Part shown: piece by piece, positions 1 to 7,965 of the stretch
Position numbering within the stretch: position 1 is the first letter of the stretch
How the letters are laid out: each line of letters begins with the position of its first letter
NCBI GenBank assembly: GCA_026193125.1
Contig: JAPHSC010000110.1
Span: 1 to 25,478 of the forward strand
DNA from: Gammaproteobacteria bacterium
Lineage (GTDB): Bacteria > Pseudomonadota > Gammaproteobacteria > Steroidobacterales > BM003
Direction: 5' to 3'
DNA: 25,478 nucleotides
Made by a program: the position numbers and the translations under genes
The notes under the pieces: model-generated
The model's input: only the letters and a program-made list of their open reading frames with translations
The model's database searches: none
Told to the model about the DNA's origin: nothing

Positions 1-365
1 GGCGTGGCCATGGCGAAAACGGTGGGCGCAAGATCGTTGTTGATAATATGATTGCGTCCGTTATCGGCGCCGCGACTGATCTGCGCGTATATCGCCATGG
101 TTCCGCCACCATTGCGTTCAATTAACTGCTTGACCAGGGCTTCCCACGCGGCATAGTCCATCACCGCAGTCATCTGGATCTGCTGCAGGCTGCGACTCAG
201 CCGCTGGTAGTGTTGGTGATTGCGAAACGGCGCTCCGTGATAGACAGGTACTACCTCGTAGACGGCGTCACCAAACAGAAAGCCCCGGTCCAGTACTGGA
301 ATCCTGAGACCGTTGATGGCACCGAATTCACCATTGAGGTAAGCGATTGGCAGCGCTGCGGCCAT
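1..365 (-). CDS. dat: D-amino acid aminotransferase (class IV PLP), partial, C-terminus beyond left edge
   Basis: The minus strand reads from an ATG at 365 through about 121 codons to the window edge with no stop. The N-terminus contains the fold-type IV aminotransferase pattern: a YLNGEF strand near residue 9, then VLDRGFLFGDAVYEV, then a FRNHQHYQRLSRSL helix. These match D-alanine aminotransferase and its branched-chain aminotransferase and aminodeoxychorismate lyase relatives. The family interconverts D-alanine and D-glutamate with their 2-oxo acids in the cytoplasm. The catalytic lysine would lie beyond the edge, so it cannot be checked. The start lies 16 bases after the dacA stop, so the gene is probably co-transcribed with dacA. 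Placement in a wall operon favours D-amino acid supply over branched-chain metabolism, but that is inference from context. Confidence 0.83.
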   Translation of the reverse strand, partial: MAAALPIAYLNGEFGAINGLRIPVLDRGFLFGDAVYEVVPVYHGAPFRNHQHYQRLSRSLQQIQMTAVMDYAAWEALVKQLIERNGGGTMAIYAQISRGADNGRNHIINNDLAPTVFAMAT

Positions 366-381
366 CCCGGTGCCCGCCAGC

Positions 382-1554
382 CTATTCGAACCACAGCTGG
401 ATTTCATCCAGCATGCGGGAAATGAAACCGCCCTCTGGTACGTCACGCAAGGCGCGTAGCGGCTCCTGCGCTACCACGACGCCGTCCATCATGACGCGGA
501 CCTGACCCAGTTCCTGGCTGGTGCTTACCGGGGCCACGATATTGGTGTTCATATCCATCTCTGCAGTTAACCTGTCACGACGCCCGGTCGGAATAACCGC
601 CGACAAGGGCTGGGCCAGTCCAAGCTCAACCTTGTCGGTCTCGCCCTTCCACACGCGAGCGTTGGTGATCGGGGTGTCTTGTTCAAATAGCTGGTGACGC
701 TCGTAAAAACGGAAGCCGTAACCCAGCAAGGTCTGGCTGGCATCGGCGCGCGACTTGGCGCTGGACGATCCCATGACGACGGAAATCAGGCGCATCCCGT
801 TTTGCTCGCCGGATGACACCAGGCAGTAACCCGCTGCGTCGGTCATCCCGGTCTTCAAACCGTCGACCCAGTCCAGACGCCGCAGCAGGGTATTGCGGTT
901 GCTCTGGGTAATGCCGTTGAAGGTGAATGATTGCTGGGAATACCAACCGTAATACTGCGGGAATTCCTTGATGATGGCGCGCGCCAGAGTACCTATGTCG
1001 GTGGCTGTGGTGATGTGGTTTTCAGCCGGCATGCCAGTAGCGTTGACGAAGTGGCTGCGGCTCATGCCCAGCCTCTGGGCGTATTCGTTCATCATGGCCG
1101 CAAAGGTCGCCTCAGAGCCGGCCACATGTTCGGCCAGGGCCACGCTGGCGTCATTGCCTGATTGCACGATCATGCCCTGCATCAGGTCGTCAATCCGGAC
1201 CTGCTTACCCACTTCGATGAACATGCGTGAGCCCTGGGTACGCCACGCCTTTTCGCTGACCGTGACCATATCTTCCAGCTTCACCTTGCCCGAGGACAGT
1301 TCATGGAACAGCACATAGGCAGTCATCAACTTGGTCAGGCTGGCCGGTTCCAGCTGCTCATCCGCATTCTTGCTCGCCAGGACCTTGCCGCTGCTCTGTT
1401 CCAGCAGAAGGTAGCCACGGGCATCTATAGCGGGTGGGTCTGGAATTGGCGGCAGTGGCTGCTCGGGTGTCGGTTGCTGAGCCTGGGCCAATGCCAGGAT
1501 GCCAAGACCCGCTAGTATCGGGATAAATCTAAGAGTTCTGGAATTCAGTTGCAT
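382..1554 (-). CDS. dacA: D-alanyl-D-alanine carboxypeptidase (PBP5/6 type)
   Basis: This 390-residue serine D,D-carboxypeptidase (peptidase family S11) trims the terminal D-Ala from peptidoglycan pentapeptides in the periplasm. All three active-site motifs are visible: SLTK at 72-75, SGN at 132-134 and KTG at 234-236. An N-terminal signal peptide spans about residues 8-25 with cleavage near AQA. The C-terminal tail, from about GGFISRMLDEIQLWFE, looks like the amphipathic membrane anchor of PBP5. The frame is open upstream to a GTG at 1593, but the ATG at 1554 puts the signal peptide at the true N-terminus, and the best promoter has its -10 at 1594-1599, which would exclude the GTG. No strong Shine-Dalgarno precedes the ATG. 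It follows rlpA by 86 bases and precedes the aminotransferase gene by 16. Confidence 0.95.
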   Translation of the reverse strand: MQLNSRTLRFIPILAGLGILALAQAQQPTPEQPLPPIPDPPAIDARGYLLLEQSSGKVLASKNADEQLEPASLTKLMTAYVLFHELSSGKVKLEDMVTVSEKAWRTQGSRMFIEVGKQVRIDDLMQGMIVQSGNDASVALAEHVAGSEATFAAMMNEYAQRLGMSRSHFVNATGMPAENHITTATDIGTLARAIIKEFPQYYGWYSQQSFTFNGITQSNRNTLLRRLDWVDGLKTGMTDAAGYCLVSSGEQNGMRLISVVMGSSSAKSRADASQTLLGYGFRFYERHQLFEQDTPITNARVWKGETDKVELGLAQPLSAVIPTGRRDRLTAEMDMNTNIVAPVSTSQELGQVRVMMDGVVVAQEPLRALRDVPEGGFISRMLDEIQLWFE

Positions 1555-1593
1555 GAAGGTATCTGGGCCGTTGGTGGATAGGCGAAAGGGCAC

Positions 1594-1622
1594 ATTCTAA
1601 CCGCCGAGCATGCCTGTGTCAG
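1594..1622 (-). promoter_or_regulatory. Candidate sigma70 promoter for dacA and dat
   Basis: On the minus strand a CTGACA -35 element (1622-1617; five of six consensus bases) is followed by a 17-base spacer and a TAGAAT -10 element (1599-1594; five of six). It lies in the 86-base gap between rlpA and dacA. Transcription would begin near 1587, giving a leader of about 33 bases before the ATG at 1554. This is the best-matching promoter I found in the window; it is a sequence match only. Confidence 0.6.
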
Positions 1623-1627
1623 CGATG

Positions 1628-1639
1628 CCGGCAAGCCGG
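1628..1639. other. Small palindrome just after the rlpA stop
   Basis: The perfect 12-base palindrome-like element CCGGC-AA-GCCGG sits directly downstream of the rlpA stop codon and just upstream of the candidate dacA promoter. It could form a short stem in RNA and act as a weak attenuator or a 3' end stabiliser. No T-run follows on the minus strand, so a classical intrinsic terminator is not supported. Confidence 0.3.
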
Positions 1640-1640
1640 G

Positions 1641-2465
1641 CTACTCAAGCGCCAAATGGGCGTCCGCGTAATCAAGCTCGCGCAGTCGCATCATAGTGCT
1701 ATCAAAGGCTGCCTCGTCAGGGAGCGGACCGATACGGACGCGGTAGATATTTCGACCATCCTCGCTGCCATTGCGCACCACGGTGACAAAGCCTTGCTCG
1801 CGTAAGCGCCGCTCCATGCGCACAGCGTTGTTCGAATCGCTGAAGGCGCCGACCTGTACAAACACTCGTGCCTCGCCCGAGGCTACTATGCTGGGGAGTT
1901 GCTCGGCCTTGATCGTTTGCGTCTGCTTTGCGCCATGCAGATCCGGATCGCCGGGCAACAGCGCTTCAATACGGACCTTGGCGGTGCCCTTGGTTGTCAT
2001 ATCCAGCTTGATCGCCGCAGTGTAGGACAGGTCAATGATGCGGTCGCCAACGAAAGGCCCTCGATCGTTGACCTTGACCACGATCTGGCGCTGATTCTCC
2101 AGGTTGGTTACACGTACGTAGGTGGGCAGGGGCAGCGTCTTGTGGGCGGCCGTCATTGCATACATGTCGTAGGGCTCTCCGCTTGACGTACGCTTGCCGT
2201 GAAACTTGGTGCCATACCACGAGGCAATGCCGTTCTGGGCGAAGTTGTTGCTGCTTTCAAGTACGTAGTAGCGCTTGCCGAAAACCTCGTAGTGAGTTGG
2301 GTTTCCGTACTGGCTGCGGGGTTCCTCGCGAACATCCGCATCGGGGACCGCGTGGGCGTCAAACCCCTTGCGGGGGGCACTGTCCTGCACAACGGGATTG
2401 CTGCTGCAGGCTGCCAGACTCAGCCAGGCAAGGGTGATCAGCAACTGGCGTGACCGGGGCATCAT
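1641..2465 (-). CDS. rlpA: Septal ring lytic transglycosylase RlpA, lipoprotein with SPOR domain
   Basis: This 274-residue outer-membrane lipoprotein carries a lipobox LAAC at 17-20 followed by Ser-Ser, consistent with outer-membrane sorting. The double-psi beta-barrel domain covers about residues 75-168, with IASWYG, SGEPYD and VNDRGPFV motifs. E97, H108 and D134 have the same spacing as the catalytic residues described for Pseudomonas RlpA, so transglycosylase activity on denuded glycan strands is expected. A SPOR domain (about 198-270, beginning with RVFVQVGAF) should bind septal denuded peptidoglycan. The start ATG overlaps the mltB stop as ATGA, and a second ATG follows at once; the first gives the coupled arrangement. 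It is the seventh gene of the wall cluster. Confidence 0.95.
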   Translation of the reverse strand: MMPRSRQLLITLAWLSLAACSSNPVVQDSAPRKGFDAHAVPDADVREEPRSQYGNPTHYEVFGKRYYVLESSNNFAQNGIASWYGTKFHGKRTSSGEPYDMYAMTAAHKTLPLPTYVRVTNLENQRQIVVKVNDRGPFVGDRIIDLSYTAAIKLDMTTKGTAKVRIEALLPGDPDLHGAKQTQTIKAEQLPSIVASGEARVFVQVGAFSDSNNAVRMERRLREQGFVTVVRNGSEDGRNIYRVRIGPLPDEAAFDSTMMRLRELDYADAHLALE

Positions 2466-3469
2466 TTTGCCAGTTGGGTCCGGTGGACGACTTCCTGGGC
2501 AAGCTGGTTGACGGCCATGGCGTACATGACACTGTGGTTATAGCGAGTGATCACGCGGAAATTATTAAAACCCACCCAGTACTCGGGTGCACTGGTTCCC
2601 TGCAGCTTGATGGCCATCGCTGGTGTTTCTGCGGGCAATGAGGTTTCGAATTCCCAGCCGGCGGCGCGTAACGCTCCAACCGTAGTATCCATTACCAGTT
2701 CGCGGGATCCGGGTATTGACTCACCGTTGCGGGTCGCACGCACGGCGACTTCCTCGCCTTGCTTCCAGCCATGGGCGTTGAAATAGTTGGCAACACTGGC
2801 CAGGATATCCTGCCAGTTTGTCCAAAGGTCAATGCGCCCGTCCTTATCGTGGTCTACCGCATAGGCGCGGAAACTGGAGGGGATAAATTGGGGCGCCCCC
2901 ATGGCACCGGCATAGGATCCGGTCGCCGAAACCGGGTCGACCCCGGATTCGCCACTCAGGATCAGAAATTCCTCCAGCTGGCCGAGGAAAAAGCTTGAGC
3001 GCGGGGGGTATTCAAAGGCCAGGGTACTCAAGGCGTCCAACACACGGTAGCTGCCCATGATTTGGCCGTAATAGGTCTCCACCCCGACGATAGCAACCAG
3101 GGCTTCTGGTGCTACACCGTACTCCGCACTGATGTCTGCCAGCACATCCTGCTCGGTCTGCCAGAACTCGTTACCCTTGCTGATCCGCTTTTCGGTAATA
3201 AATATCGGCCGATACTCAAACCATTCCAGGGTCCGCTCCGCCGGCTTGCTGATGGCGTCCAGGATGCCCGGCTTGATCTCCGCCTGCGCCAGCAACTGGC
3301 TGACCGATCCAGCATCCAGACCGTGCTTTTCCGTCATTTTGGTCACGAAGGCCGCCACGTCTTCTCTTTGGGTATCCAGCGCATTGGCCAACCCGGATAA
3401 GGCGAGCAAGGCACAGCCCACCAGATTGGCTAGCCCACTCGCGGTTACTCGTCGGTGTCTGATTTTCAC
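2462..3469 (-). CDS. mltB: Membrane-bound/periplasmic lytic murein transglycosylase B
   Basis: This 335-residue protein belongs to the MltB/Slt35 family (glycoside hydrolase family 103), which cleaves the MurNAc-GlcNAc bond to form 1,6-anhydro-MurNAc ends. The catalytic glutamate is E131 in IVGVETYYG, and family motifs SYAGAMGAPQFIPSS and DHDKDGRIDLW are present. The N-terminus is a signal peptide with likely cleavage after ALSGLANA, around residue 30. Unlike the E. coli lipoprotein, no convincing lipobox is seen; LVGC at 16-19 has too short a hydrophobic stretch before it. The start is a GTG that overlaps the rodA stop (GTGA), which suggests coupling to rodA. The stop overlaps the rlpA start. 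Confidence 0.93.
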   Translation of the reverse strand: MKIRHRRVTASGLANLVGCALLALSGLANALDTQREDVAAFVTKMTEKHGLDAGSVSQLLAQAEIKPGILDAISKPAERTLEWFEYRPIFITEKRISKGNEFWQTEQDVLADISAEYGVAPEALVAIVGVETYYGQIMGSYRVLDALSTLAFEYPPRSSFFLGQLEEFLILSGESGVDPVSATGSYAGAMGAPQFIPSSFRAYAVDHDKDGRIDLWTNWQDILASVANYFNAHGWKQGEEVAVRATRNGESIPGSRELVMDTTVGALRAAGWEFETSLPAETPAMAIKLQGTSAPEYWVGFNNFRVITRYNHSVMYAMAVNQLAQEVVHRTQLAK

Positions 3470-4605
3470 TGGGGCAACAACTTCCTGTGCGACTGGATAG
3501 ACATGAGAATACCGAAACCTGCCATCAGGGTCACCATGGACGTTCCACCATAGCTAACCAGAGGCAGGGGAACACCGACAACCGGCAGCAAGCCGGTTAC
3601 CATACCCATGTTGACGAAGAAGTACACAAAGAAGGTCAGCGCGATACTTCCAGCCAATAATCGTGAGAAGGTGTCCTGACCATGACTTGCAATGTACAGG
3701 CCACGGGCCACCAGGAACATGTACATGAGAATGAGCAGCAATTGCCCCATCAGCCCGAATTCCTCTCCCAGGACCGCGAAAATGAAATCGGTGGAGCTTT
3801 CTGGCAGAAATTCCAGTTGTGCCTGGGAACCATTAAGCCAGCCCTGGCCAAACACGCCACCTGAACCAATCGCGATTTTTGACTGGATGATGTGATAGCC
3901 GGCGCCCAGCGGATCCGTCTCTGGATTCAAAAACGTCAATACCCGTTGCCGCTGGTAATCATGCATGAAGTGCCATAGCAACGGGAGTCCACCCATGGCC
4001 AATCCACCCAGCAGGAAAATGTAGCGTAGCTGCAGTCCGGCCAGTAAAACCACGAAAACGCCGCTGCTGGATATGAGCAGCGCGGTACCCAGGTCAGGTT
4101 GCTTGGCGATCAACAGGGTGGGCGCGAAAATAATCACTGCCAGCACCAGCAATTCGGACAACTTGGGTGGCAAGCGTCGGCGGTGCAGAAACCAGGCGGC
4201 CATCATGGGTACGCCCAGTTTCATTAACTCGGAGGGCTGGAAGCGAAACAGCCTGAGATCAAGCCAGCGCTGCGCGCCCTTGCCGACGTCTCCACCTACC
4301 AGCACGACCACCAGCAGCGCGGTGCCGGCAACGAAAAGCCAGGGCGCCCACATGCGCAGGAAGTTGGGCGGCACCTGCGCGATGACGAGCATTCCGACCA
4401 TGGCCAGCGCCAGGCGAGTCGCCTGTCTCACGATCAAGTCCAGGCTTTGTCCACCCGCGCTATACAGCACCACCGAACCCAGGCCACACACCAGCAGCAA
4501 ACCGACCAGTAACGGACCGTCCAGGTGCAGACGCTTGAGCAGGCGCGCCGCAAGGGTCAGGGTGCGGTCCGATGTGCTGCGGTTCAGATCGCCAATTTCG
4601 TTCAT
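3466..4605 (-). CDS. rodA: Rod-shape peptidoglycan glycosyltransferase RodA (SEDS family)
   Basis: This 379-residue polytopic inner-membrane protein of the FtsW/RodA/SpoVE family polymerises lipid II into glycan strands in the elongasome, paired with PBP2. There are about ten hydrophobic segments. Family motifs include GAQRWLDLRLFRFQPSELMK near 110-129, KQPDLGTALL near 168-177, and the segment LEFLPESSTDFIFAVLGEEFG, whose D273 aligns with the essential SEDS aspartate. The C-terminal motif GVPLPLVSYGGTSM is also present. The ATG overlaps the mrdA stop as ATGA, so it is probably translated in coupling with its partner PBP2. The length is normal for RodA. Confidence 0.96.
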   Translation of the reverse strand: MNEIGDLNRSTSDRTLTLAARLLKRLHLDGPLLVGLLLVCGLGSVVLYSAGGQSLDLIVRQATRLALAMVGMLVIAQVPPNFLRMWAPWLFVAGTALLVVVLVGGDVGKGAQRWLDLRLFRFQPSELMKLGVPMMAAWFLHRRRLPPKLSELLVLAVIIFAPTLLIAKQPDLGTALLISSSGVFVVLLAGLQLRYIFLLGGLAMGGLPLLWHFMHDYQRQRVLTFLNPETDPLGAGYHIIQSKIAIGSGGVFGQGWLNGSQAQLEFLPESSTDFIFAVLGEEFGLMGQLLLILMYMFLVARGLYIASHGQDTFSRLLAGSIALTFFVYFFVNMGMVTGLLPVVGVPLPLVSYGGTSMVTLMAGFGILMSIQSHRKLLPQ

Positions 4606-6464
4606 TGGCGATGGCTCAGCATATAGGCATCCAGGACTTTGCGGGCCACCGGGGCCGCGGCCGCGCTGCCGCCACCACCATGCTCCACGATCACCGCCAG
4701 GGCTATTTCGGGATTTTCCGCCGGGGCGTAGGCGACGAACAAGGCGTGATGACGCAAGTGCTCGGGAACATCCTCCACCTCGTATTCCTCGTCCTGGGCA
4801 ACGCTGAACACTTGTGCTGTGCCGCTCTTGCCCGCGTAACGATAAGTGGCGCCCGCTGCCGAGGCTCTTCCAGTCCCCCTGGGTCCGTGATTCACCTCCT
4901 CCATGGCTTCGCCTATCACGCGCCAGTAAGCGGGGTCACTAAGCTGAACCGGCGGTAGTTCCTCGGGCGCCAGCTCGCTGATTTCGCCGCTGGCCGAGTC
5001 TCGTACGCCGACTACCAGGCGAGGCCGAAATCGCTTGCCCTTGGCGGCGATTGCTGCGGTGGCTTGAGCCAGCTGCAATGGCGTGGTCAACATGTATCCC
5101 TGCCCGATACCTGCAATCACCGTCTCGCCGGGATACCAGGACTGATCCTGGCGACGTTCAAAAGCGCCTTTTTTCCACTCCCGGGAAGGTATCAGTCCGG
5201 GCTTTTCGCCCGGGATGTCAATGCCCGTAACAGTACCCAGGCCAAAGCGGACGAGAAAGTCATGTATCTGGTCTATCCCTAATTCCAGCGCAAGGGCGTA
5301 GAAATAGACGTCGCAGGACTCGGCGATTGCGTCTTTCATATCCATCTGCCCGTGGCCTTCCTTTTTCCAGTCCCGGTATTGATGGGTGCTGTTCGGCAGG
5401 GTGAAATAGCCAGGGCAGAAATTTTTTCTAAGCGGGCTTTCTTTCAGTTGTTGCAGGCCGGCCAGAGCGATCAATGGCTTGACCGTGGAACCTGGCGGGT
5501 ACTGGCCGCGCAGAGCCCGGTTAAACAGCGGCTTACCCGGATCGTTTTGCAGTGCGTTGTATTCACTAAGACTTAGGCCCCGAGCAAATTTGTTAGGGTC
5601 AAAGGCAGGTGTGCTGGCAAGTACCAGGACGTCACCGTTGCGTGGATCTATGGCCACCACAGCGCCTCGATGCTCGCCCAGGGCGTCGTAGGCAGTTTGC
5701 TGCAGGCTGATGTCCAAAGTGGAAATCAGATCCTCGCCGGCCAGTGGGGGTTGCTGGGGTATGGTTTGCAGGGTACGGCCCTGTGCATTCACCAGGTTTT
5801 GCTGATAGCCAACCTGCCCGAGCAACAACTTTTCCTGGGCCCTTTCGATGCCCAGTTTCCCGCTGTAGCTGGTGCCTGCGTAAGCAGCGGGATCGGAGCG
5901 CTTCAGGTCTGCTTCATTCATGCTGCCGACGTAGCCAACCACATGCGAGCTCATACCGCCGTACGGATATTGACGTATCAATCTTGCGCGGACGTCTACG
6001 CCGGGAAATTCCTGGCGCATGACCGCAAAGCGCGCGACTTCTTCGTCATTCATCTGGTACATGAGAGTGACAGGTTCGAACTTCCGTCGACTGCGAATCA
6101 GCCGCGTTAACCTGCCCAGGTCGGCTTCCTTGACCAGTTCCATGGCGACCAGCCTGGCTAATGTCTCATCCAGGTTGGGTACCCCTTCCCGGGTCAACTC
6201 GAGCTGGTAGGCGGGCATGTTTTGGGCAATGATTTGCCCGTTACGGTCATAAATCAGGCCACGGGTAGCCGGCAAGGGTTCGATACGAACGCGGTTGCCC
6301 TTGGAAAGCGCACTGAAATGTTCGTAGTTGGTGACCTGGAGGTTGACCAGCCTCGCCACCAGTACGCCAATCAGCAAGATGCTGACAACCACCCCGACAA
6401 AGATCCGCGCAACGAAAGTGCGTTGTTCGCGCCAGTGATCCTTGAGGGTAATGTTTTCGATCAT
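4602..6464 (-). CDS. mrdA: Penicillin-binding protein 2, peptidoglycan D,D-transpeptidase
   Basis: This 620-residue class B PBP is the elongation-specific transpeptidase that crosslinks the glycan made by RodA. One membrane anchor spans about residues 18-40. A pedestal domain with the RGLIYDRNGQIIA motif starts near 68. The transpeptidase motifs are STVK at 326-329 (active Ser326), SCD at 383-385 in the place of SxN, and KSGT at 546-549. SCD and KSG variants are usual in PBP2. The stop overlaps the rodA start. Upstream, mreD ends only 27 bases away, with no maf, rng or rlmH gene between. It would be a target of mecillinam-type beta-lactams, as known for the family. Confidence 0.97.
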   Translation of the reverse strand: MIENITLKDHWREQRTFVARIFVGVVVSILLIGVLVARLVNLQVTNYEHFSALSKGNRVRIEPLPATRGLIYDRNGQIIAQNMPAYQLELTREGVPNLDETLARLVAMELVKEADLGRLTRLIRSRRKFEPVTLMYQMNDEEVARFAVMRQEFPGVDVRARLIRQYPYGGMSSHVVGYVGSMNEADLKRSDPAAYAGTSYSGKLGIERAQEKLLLGQVGYQQNLVNAQGRTLQTIPQQPPLAGEDLISTLDISLQQTAYDALGEHRGAVVAIDPRNGDVLVLASTPAFDPNKFARGLSLSEYNALQNDPGKPLFNRALRGQYPPGSTVKPLIALAGLQQLKESPLRKNFCPGYFTLPNSTHQYRDWKKEGHGQMDMKDAIAESCDVYFYALALELGIDQIHDFLVRFGLGTVTGIDIPGEKPGLIPSREWKKGAFERRQDQSWYPGETVIAGIGQGYMLTTPLQLAQATAAIAAKGKRFRPRLVVGVRDSASGEISELAPEELPPVQLSDPAYWRVIGEAMEEVNHGPRGTGRASAAGATYRYAGKSGTAQVFSVAQDEEYEVEDVPEHLRHHALFVAYAPAENPEIALAVIVEHGGGGSAAAAPVARKVLDAYMLSHRQ

Positions 6465-6491
6465 GCGGTTTTCATTGCGCCCGGTGCGCGC

Positions 6492-6968
6492 TCAGTCCTT
6501 CACTATTCGTGGCCACATGGATTTGAGAAATGCCTGCAAGGGAACCCAGGTCAGCGCGCCCAGCACAATGGCGAGTCCACGATCCAGACCCGGTGCGGGA
6601 CCCCCGACAATACCCTCCACCCAGAACAGTACGAAGTGATACGTGCCCAGCATCATGGCCACAGCCAGCGCCTGCTGGGAGAGTGGGAATACGCGTATGC
6701 GCAGATACAGTTTTACCGTCAGGTAGCCCACCACAGTCATAGCCAGGGCATGCGCCCCGAGCAGGGAGCCTTGCATAACGTCAAGCAACAGACCGGCGCA
6801 CCAGGCAGCACCTACACCGGTGCGACCCGGATAGTTCAGGGCCCAAAATATCACTACCAGGGCGACCCAGTCCGGATTCCAGGCCGAGAGCCAGGGTGGC
6901 AGGGGCAATAGCGCAAGCGTCAATGCCGGGCCGAGACTCAGCCAGAACTGCCAGGGAGGCAGCCTCAC
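6492..6968 (-). CDS. mreD: Rod shape-determining membrane protein MreD
   Basis: This 158-residue hydrophobic protein has about five membrane segments. The motif LLLDVMQGSLLGAHAL near residues 60-75 is characteristic of MreD. The protein links MreC to the elongasome in the inner membrane; its precise biochemical role is still not settled. The start is a GTG that overlaps the mreC stop (GTGA). An in-frame ATG is lacking nearby, and the hydrophobic N-terminus fits this start. The next gene, mrdA, begins 27 bases downstream. Confidence 0.9.
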   Translation of the reverse strand: MRLPPWQFWLSLGPALTLALLPLPPWLSAWNPDWVALVVIFWALNYPGRTGVGAAWCAGLLLDVMQGSLLGAHALAMTVVGYLTVKLYLRIRVFPLSQQALAVAMMLGTYHFVLFWVEGIVGGPAPGLDRGLAIVLGALTWVPLQAFLKSMWPRIVKD

Positions 6969-7849
6969 GTTTCCGGCTCCGGTTCTACCAGGTCCTGGCT
7001 TGAGCGGGGGGTACCGAACCAGACCAGTAGTACCTGCCGACCACGGTCCAGTTGCGCGCTGGGACGGGCGGTTACGGTGGCGAAATTCTTGCCCGGGTCT
7101 CGCAATACCTCGTTCACCACGCCCACCGGGTAGCCGGGCGGGAAGTGCCCGCCCAGTCCGGAGGTAACCAGCAGATCGCCGACCTGTATGTCGGTGCTGT
7201 TAGGCAGGAAGGGCAGTCGCAATTCCGCGGGGTCACCACTGCCCAGGGCCACCGTGCGAATCCCGTTGCGGTTAATCTCCACTGGCGTCGCGTGACTGGG
7301 GTCGGTGATGAGAATGGCCCTGGATGAAAGAGGTTCGGCGCTGGTGATCTGACCAATTACGCCATACGCGTCAAGGATAGCCTGACCGTTATAGGCGCCA
7401 TCGCGACTACCCTTGTTAATAACCAGGTTGTGACGGTAGGGATCCAGGTCTACTGAACGGATTTCTGCTACGAGAATACGTTCCGCGACTTCCGCGGCCG
7501 AGCGCATCATTTCGCGCAAGCGGTTGTTCTCCGCCTGCAGCGCCTCAAGCTTCTGTACCTGGAACTGCTGGTTCAGAATCTGGTTGCGCAAACGGGCGTT
7601 TTCCTCCATCAGATCGCTGCGCGTGCCAAGAGTTTCACTTATCCAGGCGCCGGCAGAATAGGGCATATTAACAAGGACTTGCAGCGGATATGTGGCCACG
7701 GACAGGGCTGCGCGAAGACTGCGCGTGTGATGTTGCTGGTGGTCCAGCACCATCAGCAGGATGGACACGACACACAACAGCAAAAACCGAAGCCCCGGGG
7801 AGGGGCCCTGCAACAATAATGGTCTGTATTGATTAGACGAAGTGGCCAT
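6965..7849 (-). CDS. mreC: Rod shape-determining protein MreC
   Basis: This 294-residue protein is a bitopic inner-membrane scaffold that connects MreB, PBP2 and RodA in the periplasm. A short cytoplasmic N-terminus is followed by one membrane segment at about residues 20-36. A coiled coil runs at about 78-115 (ENARLRNQILNQQFQVQKLE and onward). The beta-rich MreC core follows, with YRHNLVINKGSRDGAYNGQ and DLLVTSGLGGHFPPGYPVG, both typical of the family. Length is normal. The stop overlaps mreD. The gene is 116 bases from the mreB stop, the largest gap inside the mreBCD part of the cluster. Confidence 0.95.
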   Translation of the reverse strand: MATSSNQYRPLLLQGPSPGLRFLLLCVVSILLMVLDHQQHHTRSLRAALSVATYPLQVLVNMPYSAGAWISETLGTRSDLMEENARLRNQILNQQFQVQKLEALQAENNRLREMMRSAAEVAERILVAEIRSVDLDPYRHNLVINKGSRDGAYNGQAILDAYGVIGQITSAEPLSSRAILITDPSHATPVEINRNGIRTVALGSGDPAELRLPFLPNSTDIQVGDLLVTSGLGGHFPPGYPVGVVNEVLRDPGKNFATVTARPSAQLDRGRQVLLVWFGTPRSSQDLVEPEPET

Positions 7850-7965
7850 GAACTGCGGCGCGCAACAGGACTCCGGGTCCCGTGTACTGAAAGTGTTGTC
7901 TATCGTGTAAGAGGGCGGCCGGACCTGAGAGTGGGTCGGGGTCGGCCGTCCGCTGGGTCACTGAA
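7850..7965 (-). other. GC-rich spacer between mreB and mreC
   Basis: This 116-base gap lies between two genes that are normally co-transcribed. It is GC-rich, with CGGCC/GGCCG segments on either side of its middle and a small GGAC-N5-GTCC stem near mreC. I see no open frame, no T-run and no convincing promoter. It may hold an RNA processing or attenuation site, which would let MreB be made in excess of MreC, but nothing in the sequence proves this. Confidence 0.35.

Noticed and set aside
1555..1593. GTG start of dacA at 1593
   Set aside because: It would bury the signal peptide 13 residues in and would lie upstream of the predicted transcription start.
4073..4807. Plus-strand open frame of 244 codons across the rodA-mrdA junction
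   Set aside because: It is low-complexity, rich in Arg, Pro and Ser, and antisense to two well-identified genes.
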